From: JAZDEY01 sp043808325 [NCBI: Candidatus Eiseniibacteriota bacterium]
GTDB lineage: Bacteria; Arandabacterota; Arandabacteria; Arandabacterales
NCBI GenBank assembly: GCA_043808325.1
Contig: JAZDEY010000068.1
Coordinates: 27,871-91,870, forward strand
Direction of reading: 5' to 3'
Length of the DNA: 64,000 nucleotides
In this document: positions 34,064-43,513 of the stretch, piece after piece
Layout: the number at the start of each line of letters is the position of its first letter
Position numbering within the stretch: the stretch's first letter is position 1
Made by a program: the position numbers and the translations under genes
Notes under the pieces: generated by a model
Database searches by the model: none
Told to the model about the DNA's origin: nothing
Seen by the model: the letters and a program-made list of their open reading frames with translations, nothing else

Positions 34064-34588
34064 TTATGGCTTTGCCGGCTGCTTACTCTTGGGTTTTGCC
34101 TCAAGCGCAATCAATTCCTCAATCTTCTTCCGCAGCATCACTTCGTCGCCCGGGCGATAACCCTTGGTCGAGTAGAATACTTCGCCGCTACGCGCCAGCA
34201 CAAAAGTGGTCGGTATCGCCACGACGCCGAATTTCTTGGCAAGGGCCGCATCATCATCACGATACACGGGCATCACTATCCCACGTCCTTTCAAGAACTG
34301 AACCAACGCGTCCTTGCTGAGCCCCCGGTCGAGCGAGATTGCCGCAAACCTGACTCCCTTCGGGTCCAGCTCCTGGTACACCTTCTGGAGCTGGGGCATC
34401 TCCGCCCGGCAAGGCCCACACCAGGTTGCCCAGAAGTTCAACACCACCGGCCCTTTGGCCAAGAGGCTGCTGAGGAGGGTCTTCTTGCCGTCAAGGTCGG
34501 TCAGCACCGGCCCCTGCGAAGTGCCCGCCGCCGCAAGGCCCGGAAGGATCAGGGTCGCTACCAACAAAAGTCCAATCAGCTTCATCAT
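34064..34588 (-). CDS. TlpA/ResA-like exported thioredoxin
   Basis: A 174-residue thiol-disulfide protein with a signal peptide (about 1-21). The thioredoxin fold has NFWATWCGPCRAEMPQL with the redox pair Cys57 and Cys60, and the cis-proline loop VVAIPTTFVLA. The family reduces periplasmic thiols, for example in cytochrome c maturation; no cytochrome genes are next to it. A strong promoter lies 25 bp upstream. Confidence 0.92.
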   Translation of the reverse strand: MMKLIGLLLVATLILPGLAAAGTSQGPVLTDLDGKKTLLSSLLAKGPVVLNFWATWCGPCRAEMPQLQKVYQELDPKGVRFAAISLDRGLSKDALVQFLKGRGIVMPVYRDDDAALAKKFGVVAIPTTFVLARSGEVFYSTKGYRPGDEVMLRKKIEELIALEAKPKSKQPAKP

Positions 34589-34612
34589 AGAACCTCAGCC
34601 AACATACACTTG

Positions 34613-34641
34613 AGTTTAGCAGGTGGCCCCTCCCGAGTCAA
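34613..34641 (-). promoter_or_regulatory. Promoter of the TlpA-like gene
   Basis: Minus strand TTGACT (34636-34641), 17 bp spacer, extended TGC, TAAACT (34613-34618). Confidence 0.7.
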
Positions 34642-34738
34642 GCGACGGGCGCGGCGGTGTGCTTGCCTCTTGCCAAAGGCGCCGCCTCCCGGTAGCTTCA
34701 GGGGCGGGCTGGTGGTTCGGCGGCGCTCCGGAGGGACT

Positions 34739-35635
34739 GTGGGCAAGGAGAGACTCGACTTTTTCAGATCGCATCTGGAGGCCTGCAGCCTCTGTCCTCG
34801 GGCGTGCGGGGTAAATCGCCTGGCCGGGGAGATCGGGGTCTGCAGGGCCGGCGCAAGACTTAAGGTTGCAAGTCACTGCGTCCACATAGGTGAGGAGCCT
34901 CCGATCTCCGGCAAGAGGGGCTCCGGAACCATCTTCTTTTCACACTGCAGCATGGCCTGTGTTTACTGCCAGAATTACCCCATCAGCCAACTCGGCCATG
35001 GCAACTACGTTGAGATCGAAGACCTTGCGGGAATGATGCTCTCACTTGAGAGAAGGTGCGCTCACAACATCAATCTTGTGACCGCCACTCATTTCCTGCC
35101 GCAGATTGTGGCGGCGATCGACCTGGCGAGGCAAAGAGGGCTCCGCTTGCCGATCGTCTATAACGACAGCGGCTACGAAAGGCCGGAAATCATAGGGGCG
35201 CTCGAAGGTGTCGTCCAGGTCTATCTGGCCGACATGAGATACGCAACCGCCGAGGCCGCGGCCAAGTACTCCGGTGCTCCCGATTACCCCGCCTTCAACA
35301 GGCTCGCCATAAAGGAAATGCTCGCTCGAGTCGGGAATCTGCGATGCCGGGACGGTGCGGCCGAAGGCGGACTGATAATAAGGCATCTTATGCTCCCATC
35401 TCTGCTTGCCGAGACTGAGACAATCCTGGAATTCATATCGAGCGAAGTCTCCCGGGATGCGACGGTCAGTCTGATGACGCAGTATTTCCCAGCGAACAAA
35501 GCCCACCTCTACCCGGAGCTTAACCGTAAGATAACCAAGGAAGAATACGAGGCCGCCGTCGCGTTGCTCGACAGGTTCGGCCTCGACAACGGCTGGGTTC
35601 AGGATACCGAATCCTCAAGCCCTCCCGTGGCCTAA
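34739..35635 (+). CDS. Radical SAM protein, PflA-like (AmmeMemoRadiSam/YgiQ-like activase family)
   Basis: A 298-residue radical SAM enzyme. An N-terminal cysteine set (CSLCPRACGVNR with Cys16, Cys19, Cys23 and later Cys35) precedes the SAM cluster motif CSMACVYCQNYPIS (Cys70, Cys74, Cys77). Conserved VTATHFLPQIVAAI, PIVYNDSGYE and LMTQYFPANKA blocks place it with the uncharacterised PflA-like proteins often annotated as pyruvate formate-lyase activating enzyme homologues. No glycyl radical enzyme is in the window, so the substrate is unknown. The frame is open far upstream through the divergent tlpA gene; the GTG at 34739 after CGGAGGG is the likely start, with GTG 34712 as alternative. Confidence 0.83.
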   Translation: MGKERLDFFRSHLEACSLCPRACGVNRLAGEIGVCRAGARLKVASHCVHIGEEPPISGKRGSGTIFFSHCSMACVYCQNYPISQLGHGNYVEIEDLAGMMLSLERRCAHNINLVTATHFLPQIVAAIDLARQRGLRLPIVYNDSGYERPEIIGALEGVVQVYLADMRYATAEAAAKYSGAPDYPAFNRLAIKEMLARVGNLRCRDGAAEGGLIIRHLMLPSLLAETETILEFISSEVSRDATVSLMTQYFPANKAHLYPELNRKITKEEYEAAVALLDRFGLDNGWVQDTESSSPPVA

Positions 35636-35712
35636 AGAGCCACACCCGCCGGGCCGATATAATAGCAGACACCGATTCGACAAGAAACCAAGCAGTTGAA
35701 GGAGAGATTAGG

Positions 35713-37161
35713 TTGCGTGGGACCGTCGCAGGGAATTCCATATCCGGCTCGCCGAATGCGGGGACGGCAGCCCCGTTCCCACCGAGACAACTGGACCTAC
35801 CGATCGACCAATATGCCCTGCTGGTGAGAATGCACTCCTCGCCCTCGGCAATAGTGGTCGCCGACTCGGGCAACCTGCCCAGATCAGGCGAGCTGCCGTT
35901 TGAGATCTTCCCCATTGCAGATCTCACGTCAAGCGCGGAAACCACGATCGCGACCGCCGATGAGCTCAGCCGCACGAGGCTCGCGGAGATCTTCGCACCG
36001 GATCCCACCAAATCGGTGAAATCGATTCCGCTCACCCCCACGTCCGACATGACGGCAAGCCTCCTGGTCAAGACCTCACCGGCAAGCCTCACAGAGACCC
36101 TGAGAAGCATCCACGGAGGTCGTGCAGACGCTTTGATGGGACACCTGCTGGCCGCCCGGAGGATCGCTTTGGAGTATCAGTGGGAAGTGCTGCGCCAGAC
36201 CGCCCGGTGCCCAACGCCGTGCGTCGTCACTGACGCCGCCCGAAGGATAGTCTCCGCAAATAATATATTCTGCGATATGCTCGGACGGTCATTGGACGAG
36301 ATCGCCGGCACACCTCTTGAGGGCGTGATTCACGTCGAGAAGGAACAGACCTGCGAAACCCCGTACAGCCCAGAGTGCATCGAGATCACCACTCCGATAT
36401 TCATAAAGCCAATGTTCCTTTTCTTCACCTCAAATGTGAGTCTGACAAAGATAAGGACCGTCTGCGGCGACCGGCTGATCTATGTCTTCCAGGATATCTA
36501 TACCGACCGGAGGACGGGCAACAGCAATATCCTACTGATCCAGAAGCTGTCCGGCATGATGGTATCGGAGGACCAGCCTCAAACCGTGATCCGGCGTTTG
36601 ATCAACCTGCTCACCCTGACCTTGAGCTGCGAGCTGGTGTGCATCCTCAGGAAAAGTCAGGACTCCGAGATGATCGTAACCCCGTATTCGAACCGCAGGA
36701 TCGATACCCTTCATGCAAACGTGATAGAGGCCATCAACGAGCCGGTCCTGAAACCTTTCTTCGCCGGCGGCAACGCCATCTTCTGCGACAACGTGGAGAA
36801 ATCGTGCCCCGAACCCAGTTTCTTCCGGCGGATATCACCGATTGCCAGATTCGCGCTCTTGCCCCTGGGCACCGGGAGCAGTTCGGAGTATGCCATGCTG
36901 GTTGCGTGGTCGGGATCCGATGCGGTCATAGGGCCCGAGATCGTGCCTCTCCTGAAGATCTTCGCAAACCTGGTGGGAAGCCTGCTCACAAGCATTAGGC
37001 TGGCTAACGATAGCCAACAGGAGAAGGAAACCCTGCGAAGGTACACCAGGCTGACCGCTGGCAGAGAGACAAGAATGGCCAACATTAAGAGGGAGAACGC
37101 TCAGCTGAGAGATCTTGTGATGAAGCTAGGCGCGCAGGGAAAGGAGCAGCCGGCGCGATGA
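35713..37161 (+). CDS. PAS and GAF domain sensor protein with C-terminal coiled coil
   Basis: A 482-residue cytoplasmic protein. Residues about 165-275 form a PAS-like domain (CPTPCVVTDAARRIVSANNIFCDMLG...), and about 290-435 a GAF-like domain (LINLLTLTLSCELVCIL ... ARFALLPLG ... FANLVGSLLTSIRLA). A charged coiled coil ends the protein. No output domain is present. The start is TTG at 35713, eight bases after AAGGAGA; a perfect TATAAT lies at 35658-35663 but without a recognisable -35. The stop overlaps the ATG of the histidine-kinase-like gene, so the two are made together and probably interact. Domain names are from pattern only. Confidence 0.78.
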   Translation: MRGTVAGNSISGSPNAGTAAPFPPRQLDLPIDQYALLVRMHSSPSAIVVADSGNLPRSGELPFEIFPIADLTSSAETTIATADELSRTRLAEIFAPDPTKSVKSIPLTPTSDMTASLLVKTSPASLTETLRSIHGGRADALMGHLLAARRIALEYQWEVLRQTARCPTPCVVTDAARRIVSANNIFCDMLGRSLDEIAGTPLEGVIHVEKEQTCETPYSPECIEITTPIFIKPMFLFFTSNVSLTKIRTVCGDRLIYVFQDIYTDRRTGNSNILLIQKLSGMMVSEDQPQTVIRRLINLLTLTLSCELVCILRKSQDSEMIVTPYSNRRIDTLHANVIEAINEPVLKPFFAGGNAIFCDNVEKSCPEPSFFRRISPIARFALLPLGTGSSSEYAMLVAWSGSDAVIGPEIVPLLKIFANLVGSLLTSIRLANDSQQEKETLRRYTRLTAGRETRMANIKRENAQLRDLVMKLGAQGKEQPAR

Positions 37162-39392
37162 CTACGACAATGGAGACAACCGACAAACGGCAGATGGAAG
37201 TTCTTGCAGATCTCCTGGCCGGTCTGTCTAGCTTCGATGCGAAGTCCGAGACGGCAATGTCCCTGTGGTTCTCGAGGTTTCTCGAACGGGCCACGGAGGC
37301 TCTTCACATAGCCGGTAGCGCCATAATTGTCTCTGACGGCGCGCAGTTTCGGGTGGTCACGAAGCACGGCCTGACCGATCGAGACGCGGAATCCCTGACA
37401 GAACAGCTCCGGAGTGCTCTCTCGCGGCCCGGCAGGCAGCTCGAGAGGCCCGCAACCGAGTGCCGCCGTGAGCAGGTCGACCCCAAGCGATTTACCTTCA
37501 GGCTGGAGGAGAGGGTCCACAGCGTCTTTCATTCGAACCTGGCGGACTCCCGCGACCTTTGGGCAACGTTTGTGACCGACCAGGAACCGGGCGATCGCCT
37601 GGCAAATATCCTTTATACGGTCGCCACACACATCGCAAGCCTGATCACCAACACCATCCTTAGGGAGCAGATAGCGGCCTCCGGAGCCGATCTGGACAAG
37701 ATGGCCAGGGAACTCAAGGAAATGCAGGTGTGCTCCCTTAACATCATGGAAGACCTCCAGAAGAAGAATCGCGATCTCGCGATGCTGAACAAGATGTCCC
37801 AGGAGATCACCAAATACATGAGTCTACCGGAGCTCGCAGGGACTGCTGTCGCGGCAATCTCCAGCGCCTTCGACGGGGCATGCGTCAGCCTCTACGTGAT
37901 GGATTCGACCGGCTCAGCCTTCATTCCCTACCACACCACCGGCACCATCTTGACCGATGTGGACGATCTTGGCCTTCCAGCCGAAAGCGAGGCTGCAAAG
38001 GATTTCGCCAGGGGCGAAGAGCTCACCTTCGACTCCACCGATCAGGCCGTCTTCTTCCCTTTGGCCAAGGCCGTCGGGGCGAAGTCGGGCCTGCTGGTGC
38101 CCCTGCGCTCCAAGAACACCACTCTCGGATTCCTTGCGGTATGCGAAGCCCGCTGGCACAGGGTATTCACCGACGAAGAGAAAGACAACCTGAGGGTTCT
38201 TGCAGGCACGCTCTCGGTGGCCATGGAGAACTCGAATCTTCTGGCGCGCACCGCCGCACAGATAGAGGAGATGAATCTACTCACGGAGTACATTGAGACC
38301 GTGGTCGACAGTGTGGACCTGGCAGTGATGGTAGTCGGCGCGGACCTCAAGATAGGAATGATCAACAAGGGCTTCGAAAGGATCCATAACCAGAACCGGG
38401 ACCAGTTCATCGGCAGGCACATCCTCGAGGCCTTTCCCCACCTCGCCGAACAGGGTTTTGAAGAGATCTATCAGCAGGTTTTTGACGGCGTGCCGTTTAC
38501 CAGATTCGGGTGGCGGAGAAAAGTCATCGGCGGCAAGGAAGTCGTACAGAACATGCGGATATTTCCCCACAGATCGTCCAATGGGAACATTATCGGGGCC
38601 ATCGTGATCATCGAGGATGTCACGGAGAAGGCCGATCTCGAGGTTCAACTGGCCAAATCCGAGGCTAAGTTCCAGGGTCTGGTCGAAGATCTTGGAGACG
38701 GATATCTCATAGTGACCCATGGTAAGATTGTGTACGCCAACAAGGCTGCATGCCAGATGACCGCCATACCGGTGTCCGAATTGCTGGGCATGGAGGTCGG
38801 CCGGATTCTTTCCGATGAGAACCTGGTATCGGAATGCATGAGCCAGGGCCGCAGTAAGGTCAGACGCGAATCCCGCCTGATTCACAGCACCGGCACCTGG
38901 ATTCCAATAGAGGTCAGCCTCAATACCTGTGAGTACGGCGGTGACCATTCGATCTCAGTTGTGATAAGAGACGTTACCGAGAGGAAGAAGTTTGAGAAAC
39001 AGCTTGAGAAGAAGAATCGGGAAACCACCGTACGTAATGAACAGATAACCAGGCTGAACTCCGAACTGGAGGCCACTGTCAACAAGCTCAGGGAATCTCA
39101 GGAGAACCTGATCAAATCGGAGAGGCTGGCTGCGATCACCGAGACCTCAGTAGCGGCAAACCATGAGATCAACAATCCGCTTTTCTCGATACTGGGTCAG
39201 GCTCAGCTCCTGTTACGCAGGTACGGTGATCAGGACGAAGATACCTCACAGAGGCTCAAGGTGATAGAGGAGTCAGCCTTGCGGATAGCATGCGTCACTA
39301 AGAAGCTGGCCAATCTTGCAGAGCCGGTGGTCAAGGAATACGCCGGGCTCGCCACGCACATGATCGATATCGACAAATCAACGGCCAAGTGA
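37158..39392 (+). CDS. GAF-PAS-PAS-HisKA protein lacking the ATP-binding kinase domain
   Basis: A 744-residue signalling protein. There is a GAF-like N-terminal domain (about 30-180) and a short coiled coil. A GAF domain (about 215-365, LNKMSQEITKYMSLPELAG ...) and two PAS domains (about 375-495 and 500-620, both followed by DVTEK/DVTERKKFE linkers) come next. The last element is a HisKA dimerisation domain with the phospho-acceptor His669 in AANHEINNPLFSI. Only 75 residues follow the His, so the N, G1, F and G2 boxes of HATPase_c are absent. The stop lies 15 bp inside the convergent XDH gene, leaving no room for a missing domain. It may be phosphorylated in trans or act as a scaffold. Confidence 0.85.
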   Translation: MTTTMETTDKRQMEVLADLLAGLSSFDAKSETAMSLWFSRFLERATEALHIAGSAIIVSDGAQFRVVTKHGLTDRDAESLTEQLRSALSRPGRQLERPATECRREQVDPKRFTFRLEERVHSVFHSNLADSRDLWATFVTDQEPGDRLANILYTVATHIASLITNTILREQIAASGADLDKMARELKEMQVCSLNIMEDLQKKNRDLAMLNKMSQEITKYMSLPELAGTAVAAISSAFDGACVSLYVMDSTGSAFIPYHTTGTILTDVDDLGLPAESEAAKDFARGEELTFDSTDQAVFFPLAKAVGAKSGLLVPLRSKNTTLGFLAVCEARWHRVFTDEEKDNLRVLAGTLSVAMENSNLLARTAAQIEEMNLLTEYIETVVDSVDLAVMVVGADLKIGMINKGFERIHNQNRDQFIGRHILEAFPHLAEQGFEEIYQQVFDGVPFTRFGWRRKVIGGKEVVQNMRIFPHRSSNGNIIGAIVIIEDVTEKADLEVQLAKSEAKFQGLVEDLGDGYLIVTHGKIVYANKAACQMTAIPVSELLGMEVGRILSDENLVSECMSQGRSKVRRESRLIHSTGTWIPIEVSLNTCEYGGDHSISVVIRDVTERKKFEKQLEKKNRETTVRNEQITRLNSELEATVNKLRESQENLIKSERLAAITETSVAANHEINNPLFSILGQAQLLLRRYGDQDEDTSQRLKVIEESALRIACVTKKLANLAEPVVKEYAGLATHMIDIDKSTAK

Positions 39393-41666
39393 TTGCCTGC
39401 TCGTTACAATCCAATCCGGCTCTATGGGCAATGCGGTAACACGGACATCGAGCGCGTTCGATACCGCATTCGCTATGGCCGCGGCAACCGGAATGATCGC
39501 AGGCTCGCCAAGACCCTTGGCGCCATAGGGACCATCCGGCGAAAGACACTCGATAAACTCAACCCGCATGTTGTCGCATACGTCCAGGGCGGTCGGTACG
39601 AGATAAGTCGAAAGATCTCCACTGGAGACACGGCCGCCCTCAACCCGGTACTTCTCCCGGAGGGCTAATCCGATCCCCTGGGCCACTCCTCCCTCAACCT
39701 GCGATGATGCCGTCAGTGGATTGATGATCCTGCCGCTGTCATGAATCGCGGTGAGCCCCGTCACCTCGACCTTTCCCGTGGCTGTGTCCACCTCCACCTC
39801 GGCGATATCGGTCGCGAACGAGTAGACATAGTAAGCCTTCCCCTGCCCTGTCTGCCTGTCGACCGAGCACTCCGGAGGCACATAGAGGCCGGTAGCGGTG
39901 AGATCCAAGCCTCGGGACAAGCATTCCCGGATCATATCGGCCGGGGCCACGCCTCTGCCGGTCCGCGGGTTGATTATCAAGGATCCGGTCCGGTCATAAA
40001 CGGCCGGCCCACCCAGAACGGAGGAGGCAACCTCGAGGATTTGGGCCTTTATCTTGGCACAGGCATCGAGCACTGCATTGCCGCTCATAACCGTGGTCCG
40101 AGAGGCCACGGTCGGTCCTGAGTCGGCGACCGTGTCTGTGTCGACCAGGTTAACGGTCACGTTGTCCGGCTCTATGCCCAGAGCTTCTGCTGCGATCTGG
40201 GCGATCACCGCGTGCGCACCTTGACCCATATCAGTGCAGCCTATGAACACGCTGACCGAACCATCCGCCGTGATCCCTACTTTCGCCGTCCCCCTATCCA
40301 GCACTCTCCCTATCGCGCCCAGGCTGACCCCGTAAAACATCGAGGCGATCCCCCTGGCCCGTATCACATCCTTGCCGACCTTTCTGGGCTTGAATCGGTC
40401 ACTGTTACTGCCAAGCAGACTGCCGGCCCTTGCAAGCGTCTCGCCGAAGCCCACGCTCTCGTCAAGAACCTGCCCTGAGGCTGTCCGACTGCCCGCCTTG
40501 AGAGCATTGCGAAGCCTCATCTCCAACGGATCGATCCCCGCGCAGCGGGCCAGATGATCGATCATCGATTCGCACGCGAAGGCTACTTGCGGTGTTCCGA
40601 AGCCCCGCATGGCACCCTTGGGCGGGCTATTGGTATAGAACCCATATGCCTTGATCCGCACATTGGGGATCTCGTAGGGCCCGGCGGCGTGCACGGCCGA
40701 TCGGAACAGCACTATCGGCGAAAGTGTCGCATACGCGCCTACGTCCGCTCTTATCTCGATGTCGGCGAACTTGATTCTCCCGTCGCGGCCGCAGCCCATC
40801 CGGTAACACAACTGCATGGGATGTCTCTTGGACGAGTAGGCGACGTCCTCTTCCCGGGTGAGCACTATCTTCACAGGCCTCCCGGTGATGGCCGCAAGAA
40901 CCGCAACGCGCGCGGAGAGCTCGGACGGGACGTCTTCCTTGCCTCCGAAGCCGCCCCCGATCGGAAGCTGCAGCACCCGAACCTGGGACTGCAAGATGCC
41001 CAGACACCTGGCGACTGCATCTCGAACGTAGAACGGACATTGACCGGAAACGTGTATCTCCATCGAGCCGTCCGCTGAAGGAATCGCGAGAGCGCCCAAG
41101 GTCTCCATGTAGGCGTGCTCCTGCACCGGCGACCACAACACTTCATCCACCAACCAGGCGCTTTCGCTCTCGCCCTTGGCTACGTCGCCGGTTGAGACCG
41201 TATGTTCCACAGCGAGATTACCTTCGTCATGAATACGCGGGGCTGAGGTGCTTCTTGCCTGGTCGATGGTCAAGACAGGCGGAAGGTCCTCATAATCGAT
41301 GTCCACCAGAGAGGCCGCACTTTCGGCGACTTCAAGGCGATCGGCAGCAACGACTGCTACGCAGTCAGCTTCGTAGCGCACTCTCTCCTCCGCGAAGAGA
41401 GGTTGGTCATCCATCACAACCCCTACGCGGTTGCGGCCCGGAACCGACTCGGCGGTAGCAATGGCGGCAACGCCGCTCACCGACAGGGCACGCGCCAGTG
41501 AGACCCGCTTTACGAGTGCGTGGGGCCGTCCCGGGAAGACCATCTTCGCGTGTAGCATCCCCGGCAACGTGATGTCCTCGAGAAAGCGGGTGAGGCCCTT
41601 CGCTTTGGCGGAACTGTCTCCGGCCGGGAGGGATCTGCCTATTCTGCTACGGGGCTCGTCTGGCAT
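39378..41666 (-). CDS. Xanthine dehydrogenase-family molybdenum-binding subunit (orphan)
   Basis: A 762-residue large subunit of the molybdenum hydroxylase family. Cofactor-binding segments include LPIGGGFGGKEDVPSE, GAMRGFGTPQVAF, FIGCTDMGQGAHAVIAQI and the catalytic Glu in GAKGLGEPAIIPVAAA. The CO-dehydrogenase AYxCSFR loop is missing, so this is an aldehyde/purine-hydroxylase type. The FAD and [2Fe-2S] subunits that normally accompany it are not in the window. It follows the KARI-like gene by 26 bp and is likely co-transcribed. Substrate cannot be assigned. Confidence 0.9.
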   Translation of the reverse strand: MPDEPRSRIGRSLPAGDSSAKAKGLTRFLEDITLPGMLHAKMVFPGRPHALVKRVSLARALSVSGVAAIATAESVPGRNRVGVVMDDQPLFAEERVRYEADCVAVVAADRLEVAESAASLVDIDYEDLPPVLTIDQARSTSAPRIHDEGNLAVEHTVSTGDVAKGESESAWLVDEVLWSPVQEHAYMETLGALAIPSADGSMEIHVSGQCPFYVRDAVARCLGILQSQVRVLQLPIGGGFGGKEDVPSELSARVAVLAAITGRPVKIVLTREEDVAYSSKRHPMQLCYRMGCGRDGRIKFADIEIRADVGAYATLSPIVLFRSAVHAAGPYEIPNVRIKAYGFYTNSPPKGAMRGFGTPQVAFACESMIDHLARCAGIDPLEMRLRNALKAGSRTASGQVLDESVGFGETLARAGSLLGSNSDRFKPRKVGKDVIRARGIASMFYGVSLGAIGRVLDRGTAKVGITADGSVSVFIGCTDMGQGAHAVIAQIAAEALGIEPDNVTVNLVDTDTVADSGPTVASRTTVMSGNAVLDACAKIKAQILEVASSVLGGPAVYDRTGSLIINPRTGRGVAPADMIRECLSRGLDLTATGLYVPPECSVDRQTGQGKAYYVYSFATDIAEVEVDTATGKVEVTGLTAIHDSGRIINPLTASSQVEGGVAQGIGLALREKYRVEGGRVSSGDLSTYLVPTALDVCDNMRVEFIECLSPDGPYGAKGLGEPAIIPVAAAIANAVSNALDVRVTALPIEPDWIVTSRQSLGR

Positions 41667-41692
41667 TTCAGCAAACCGCCATCGGGTAACCT

Positions 41693-42715
41693 TCAGGAGG
41701 CAGCCTTGAGGCTGGATCGCGCCGCTTCAAGTATACTCAGGCCGCTGTCGGCCGCCAAGCCTCGCTTGCCCGACGCGACATATCCCTGGAACTCCTTCAA
41801 GAACTTGCCCTGCTCAATCTCGTCGAAGATCACCGCCAGCCTCTGTCTTACGCCGTCATCGATCACCCGGCCGCCCCTGGTCGCACCACCATAGTAGGCC
41901 GTCGAAGATATGTAGTCTTCGAGCCGGGCAAGCCCGACCCGAGATATAAGCGATGCCATATACTCGACCTCGCCGATGCATTCGATATAAGCAACTTCCG
42001 GTGTGCAGCCCCTCGCGACCAGGACATCGAAGGCGGCTTTCATCAGCGCCACCAGCCCACCCGACAGCACGCACTGCTCGCCAAACAAATCTGCCAGGGT
42101 CTCTTCCCGGAAGGTGGTCTCGATCACACCTGCCCGAGCGCAGCCTATGGCTTTGGCGTAGGCCATCGCAACCAGCCATTCCTCCCGGTCGTCGTTGAGG
42201 GACGCAATCAGGCCGGGGATGCCTCCGCCGGCCTCGAACCGGCTGCGAAGGATGCTGCCCGGACCCTTGGGGGCCGCGAGGAAAACTCTGATATGGTTTG
42301 GAAATCTGATCAGACCGAAATGGACGCTGAAACCGGTGGCAAAACCCAGGAACGCATGACTCTTGGCATGCGGGATGATCCGATTGTGGCACAGATCTGC
42401 CTGGGCCTCATCCGGCGCAAGCAGCATAATGATGTCGGCTCTTCTAGCTGCCTCTTCGATCTCAACTGGTGCGAAACCGTCGGCCAACGCTTTCTCGAAG
42501 GATCTGCCCCTGCGCACCGCGACCAGCGGGGTGAATCCGCCGTCCCGCAGATTCAAGGCCTGAGCTCGGCCCTGGGAACCATAGCCGATTATCCCAACCT
42601 GGTTGTGCTCGAGGATGGACGTATCAAGGTCGCCTTCAAGCAAGACCCTTTTGCGCGTCACCTTATTCCCGCTTCGATTGCGCGGCTTATCTCGGTATCG
42701 TAAAGTCGCAAACAT
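41693..42715 (-). CDS. Ketol-acid reductoisomerase-like protein with altered active site
   Basis: A protein of up to 340 residues with the class I KARI fold. It has NADPH-binding VGIIGYGSQGRAQALNLRDGG, the APKGPGS segment, metal-binding ETTFREETLADLFGEQ and the knotted C-terminal domain with PEVAYIECIGEVEYMASLI and SSTAYYGG. The Mg ligands (Asp and Glu of DLFGE, the two Glu of IECIGE) are kept. The catalytic-loop FAHGF is FATGF here (Thr127 in place of His), and the HE of YFExxHE is GE. No ilvB, ilvN or ilvD is nearby. Start is uncertain: the ATG at 42715 overlaps the lipoprotein gene by 29 bp, and the GTG at 42661 better fits normal KARI length. Confidence 0.85.
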   Translation of the reverse strand: MFATLRYRDKPRNRSGNKVTRKRVLLEGDLDTSILEHNQVGIIGYGSQGRAQALNLRDGGFTPLVAVRRGRSFEKALADGFAPVEIEEAARRADIIMLLAPDEAQADLCHNRIIPHAKSHAFLGFATGFSVHFGLIRFPNHIRVFLAAPKGPGSILRSRFEAGGGIPGLIASLNDDREEWLVAMAYAKAIGCARAGVIETTFREETLADLFGEQCVLSGGLVALMKAAFDVLVARGCTPEVAYIECIGEVEYMASLISRVGLARLEDYISSTAYYGGATRGGRVIDDGVRQRLAVIFDEIEQGKFLKEFQGYVASGKRGLAADSGLSILEAARSSLKAAS

Positions 42716-43484
42716 ACTCCTGGCTCACGTTTCCTGCACGGTCCTTGGCCTTGCAACGGAACTTATAGATCCCGGGAAAGCTCACGCCGTCGATGAATAT
42801 CGGGAAGATCCTGTTCTCCCGCGCGAAGTCATCCGTTTCGTAAGACGTGCCGCCGGACGGAACCGCGAATCTGTACCAATAGGTCAGAGAATCGGTCGGC
42901 GAAGCCGACGCAGGATTGGCAGCCACGTCATGGGAATAGACAATGAAGGTATGCTGGAAAGACGGTGACGCTGGCTTCCGAGGCGGGCACCTCACAGAGT
43001 CGATGATCGGCGGCCGGTTATCAAATCGGACCCGGAAGTGATCCACAAGAATGGAGTCGGCCCCTCTGCCGTCCTGGACCTTCACGCTGAACGAGTAGGA
43101 GGTGTCCGGCAAGTTCGCCACGTCAAAAGTGTTCTCATATACCCTGACCCAACCATCTCGGAGAGTCACCGGGTAGATGCATGACGTATCTATGACGTCG
43201 TAACATGGCTCCGGCGGACTGCAGACCGTCTGGGTATCGATTATGCACTCAAGATAGGGATCCAATCTTACCCAGATTTGCCCCATGCCGAGATCGTCGT
43301 CAGTATCGGTGGCCGTCCACTCGAACGTGGCGCCATTCTGAAAAATCACCCCTTGATTACGAGGAGCTCTCGTGAACCATATCTTGGGATGGTTGTTGGT
43401 CTTAGGCTGGATATCCTCGATGCAACCCCACACAGTAGCTCCGACAGCAAACAGCGCGCCCAGTAACATAAATCTTCGCATCAA
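42687..43484 (-). CDS. Putative lipoprotein with Ig-like/fibronectin-like repeats
   Basis: A 265-residue exported protein. The N terminus (MMRRFMLLGALFAVGATVWG then Cys21) looks like a lipoprotein signal with a slightly unusual lipobox. The rest appears to be two beta-sandwich repeats: the first with FEWTATDTDDDLGMGQIWVRLD, the second ending with FPGIYKFRCKAKDRAGNVSQEY, both resembling Ig-like domains of bacterial surface proteins. It begins the lipoprotein-KARI-XDH operon with its own promoter. No function is proposed. Confidence 0.75.
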   Translation of the reverse strand: MMRRFMLLGALFAVGATVWGCIEDIQPKTNNHPKIWFTRAPRNQGVIFQNGATFEWTATDTDDDLGMGQIWVRLDPYLECIIDTQTVCSPPEPCYDVIDTSCIYPVTLRDGWVRVYENTFDVANLPDTSYSFSVKVQDGRGADSILVDHFRVRFDNRPPIIDSVRCPPRKPASPSFQHTFIVYSHDVAANPASASPTDSLTYWYRFAVPSGGTSYETDDFARENRIFPIFIDGVSFPGIYKFRCKAKDRAGNVSQEYVCDFTIPR

Positions 43485-43513
43485 TTGAACCTCCGTCCTT
43501 AATCTTCCTTCTA

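Noticed and set aside
34037-34738. Upstream extension of the radical SAM gene
   Set aside because: It is antisense to the TlpA-like gene; radical SAM-family sequence begins only after the GTG near 34739.
35658-35663. TATAAT ahead of the PAS/GAF gene as a promoter
   Set aside because: A perfect -10 but no -35-like hexamer and no TGn, unlike all other promoters here; kept only as a remark in the gene entry.
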